This document shows, in pieces, positions 47,178 through 47,191 of a stretch of 47,191 nucleotides of DNA. The notes beneath the pieces are model-generated. The model was given only the letters and a program-made list of their open reading frames with translations, did no database searches and was not told the origin of the DNA. A program made the position numbers and the translations under genes. The stretch is from Lactobacillus acetotolerans DSM 20749 = JCM 3825. GTDB taxonomy: Bacteria > Bacillota > Bacilli > Lactobacillales > Lactobacillaceae. Location: assembly GCF_001436775.1 (NCBI RefSeq), contig NZ_AYZC01000003.1, forward strand, positions 14,509 through 61,699. Direction: 5' to 3'. How positions within the stretch are numbered: position 1 is the stretch's first letter; every line of letters starts with the position of its first letter.

Positions 47178-47191
47178 TATGTCTAAATTTA

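Noticed and set aside
1-47191. CRISPR arrays, insertion sequences, prophage genes and tRNAs
   Set aside because: None was seen. The only long tandem repeat is the coding array in the adhesin, and no transposase, integrase or tRNA-like cloverleaf was recognised.

Overview
The window looks like about 47 kb of chromosome from a low-GC Lactobacillus of the acidophilus/delbrueckii branch. The evidence is AT-rich DNA with strong Gram-positive ribosome-binding sites, a giant surface protein ending in SLAP (S-layer-type) cell-wall-binding repeats, a mevalonate-pathway operon with type 2 IPP isomerase, RexAB in place of RecBCD, a Bacillus-type RNase P RNA, and gene order close to the Bacillus subtilis dinG-ypmB-asnS-dnaD-nth-ponA-recU-ypsA-gpsB-rnpB-ypsC block. 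Species cannot be fixed by eye.

Layout. (1) 1-7883: the 3' part of a giant secreted adhesin, with a pectate-lyase-like region, seven ~200-residue repeats, a Rib-like domain and SLAP repeats. A one-base deletion near 7294 throws the last three SLAP repeats out of frame. (2) 7884-9820: a terminator, then a promoter, a 10-codon leader ORF reading MKMCCCIMSK, stacked hairpins and an intrinsic terminator ahead of the cystine transporter gene tcyP. This looks like a ribosome-mediated cysteine attenuator. (3) 9850-13876, minus strand: mvaK1-mvaD-mvaK2-fni, mevalonate to IPP/DMAPP. (4) 13952-24351: rexB-rexA-dinG-ypmB, recombination and repair nucleases plus a membrane protein. (5) 24404-27067: asnS, then dnaD-nth. 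(6) 27159-30129, minus strand: recU-ponA. (7) 30199-34442: ypsA, gpsB, rnpB, a THUMP RNA methyltransferase, a metallophosphoesterase and a small membrane protein. (8) 34467-35390, minus strand: a DegV protein. (9) 35582-42874: fhs-lspA-rluD followed by full-length but catalytically stripped CarA and CarB homologues. (10) 42949-44640, minus strand: rqcH. (11) 44988-47113: a MarR-type regulator, a second DegV and a Nudix hydrolase.

Most of the window is conserved housekeeping DNA. Three things stand out. The first is the poly-cysteine leader upstream of tcyP. The second is the CarA/CarB pair, at the place where the pyr operon sits in Bacillus: CarA has lost its nucleophilic Cys and its His, and CarB has lost the ATP-grasp signatures in both halves, yet both reading frames are intact and the regulatory (MGS) domain is well kept. 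The third is the frameshifted anchor of the adhesin. A weaker theme is that three DNA-repair proteins (RexB, DinG, Nth) lack the iron-sulfur ligands found in their textbook relatives.

All functional calls rest on motif recognition by eye. No database search, folding or alignment program was run.
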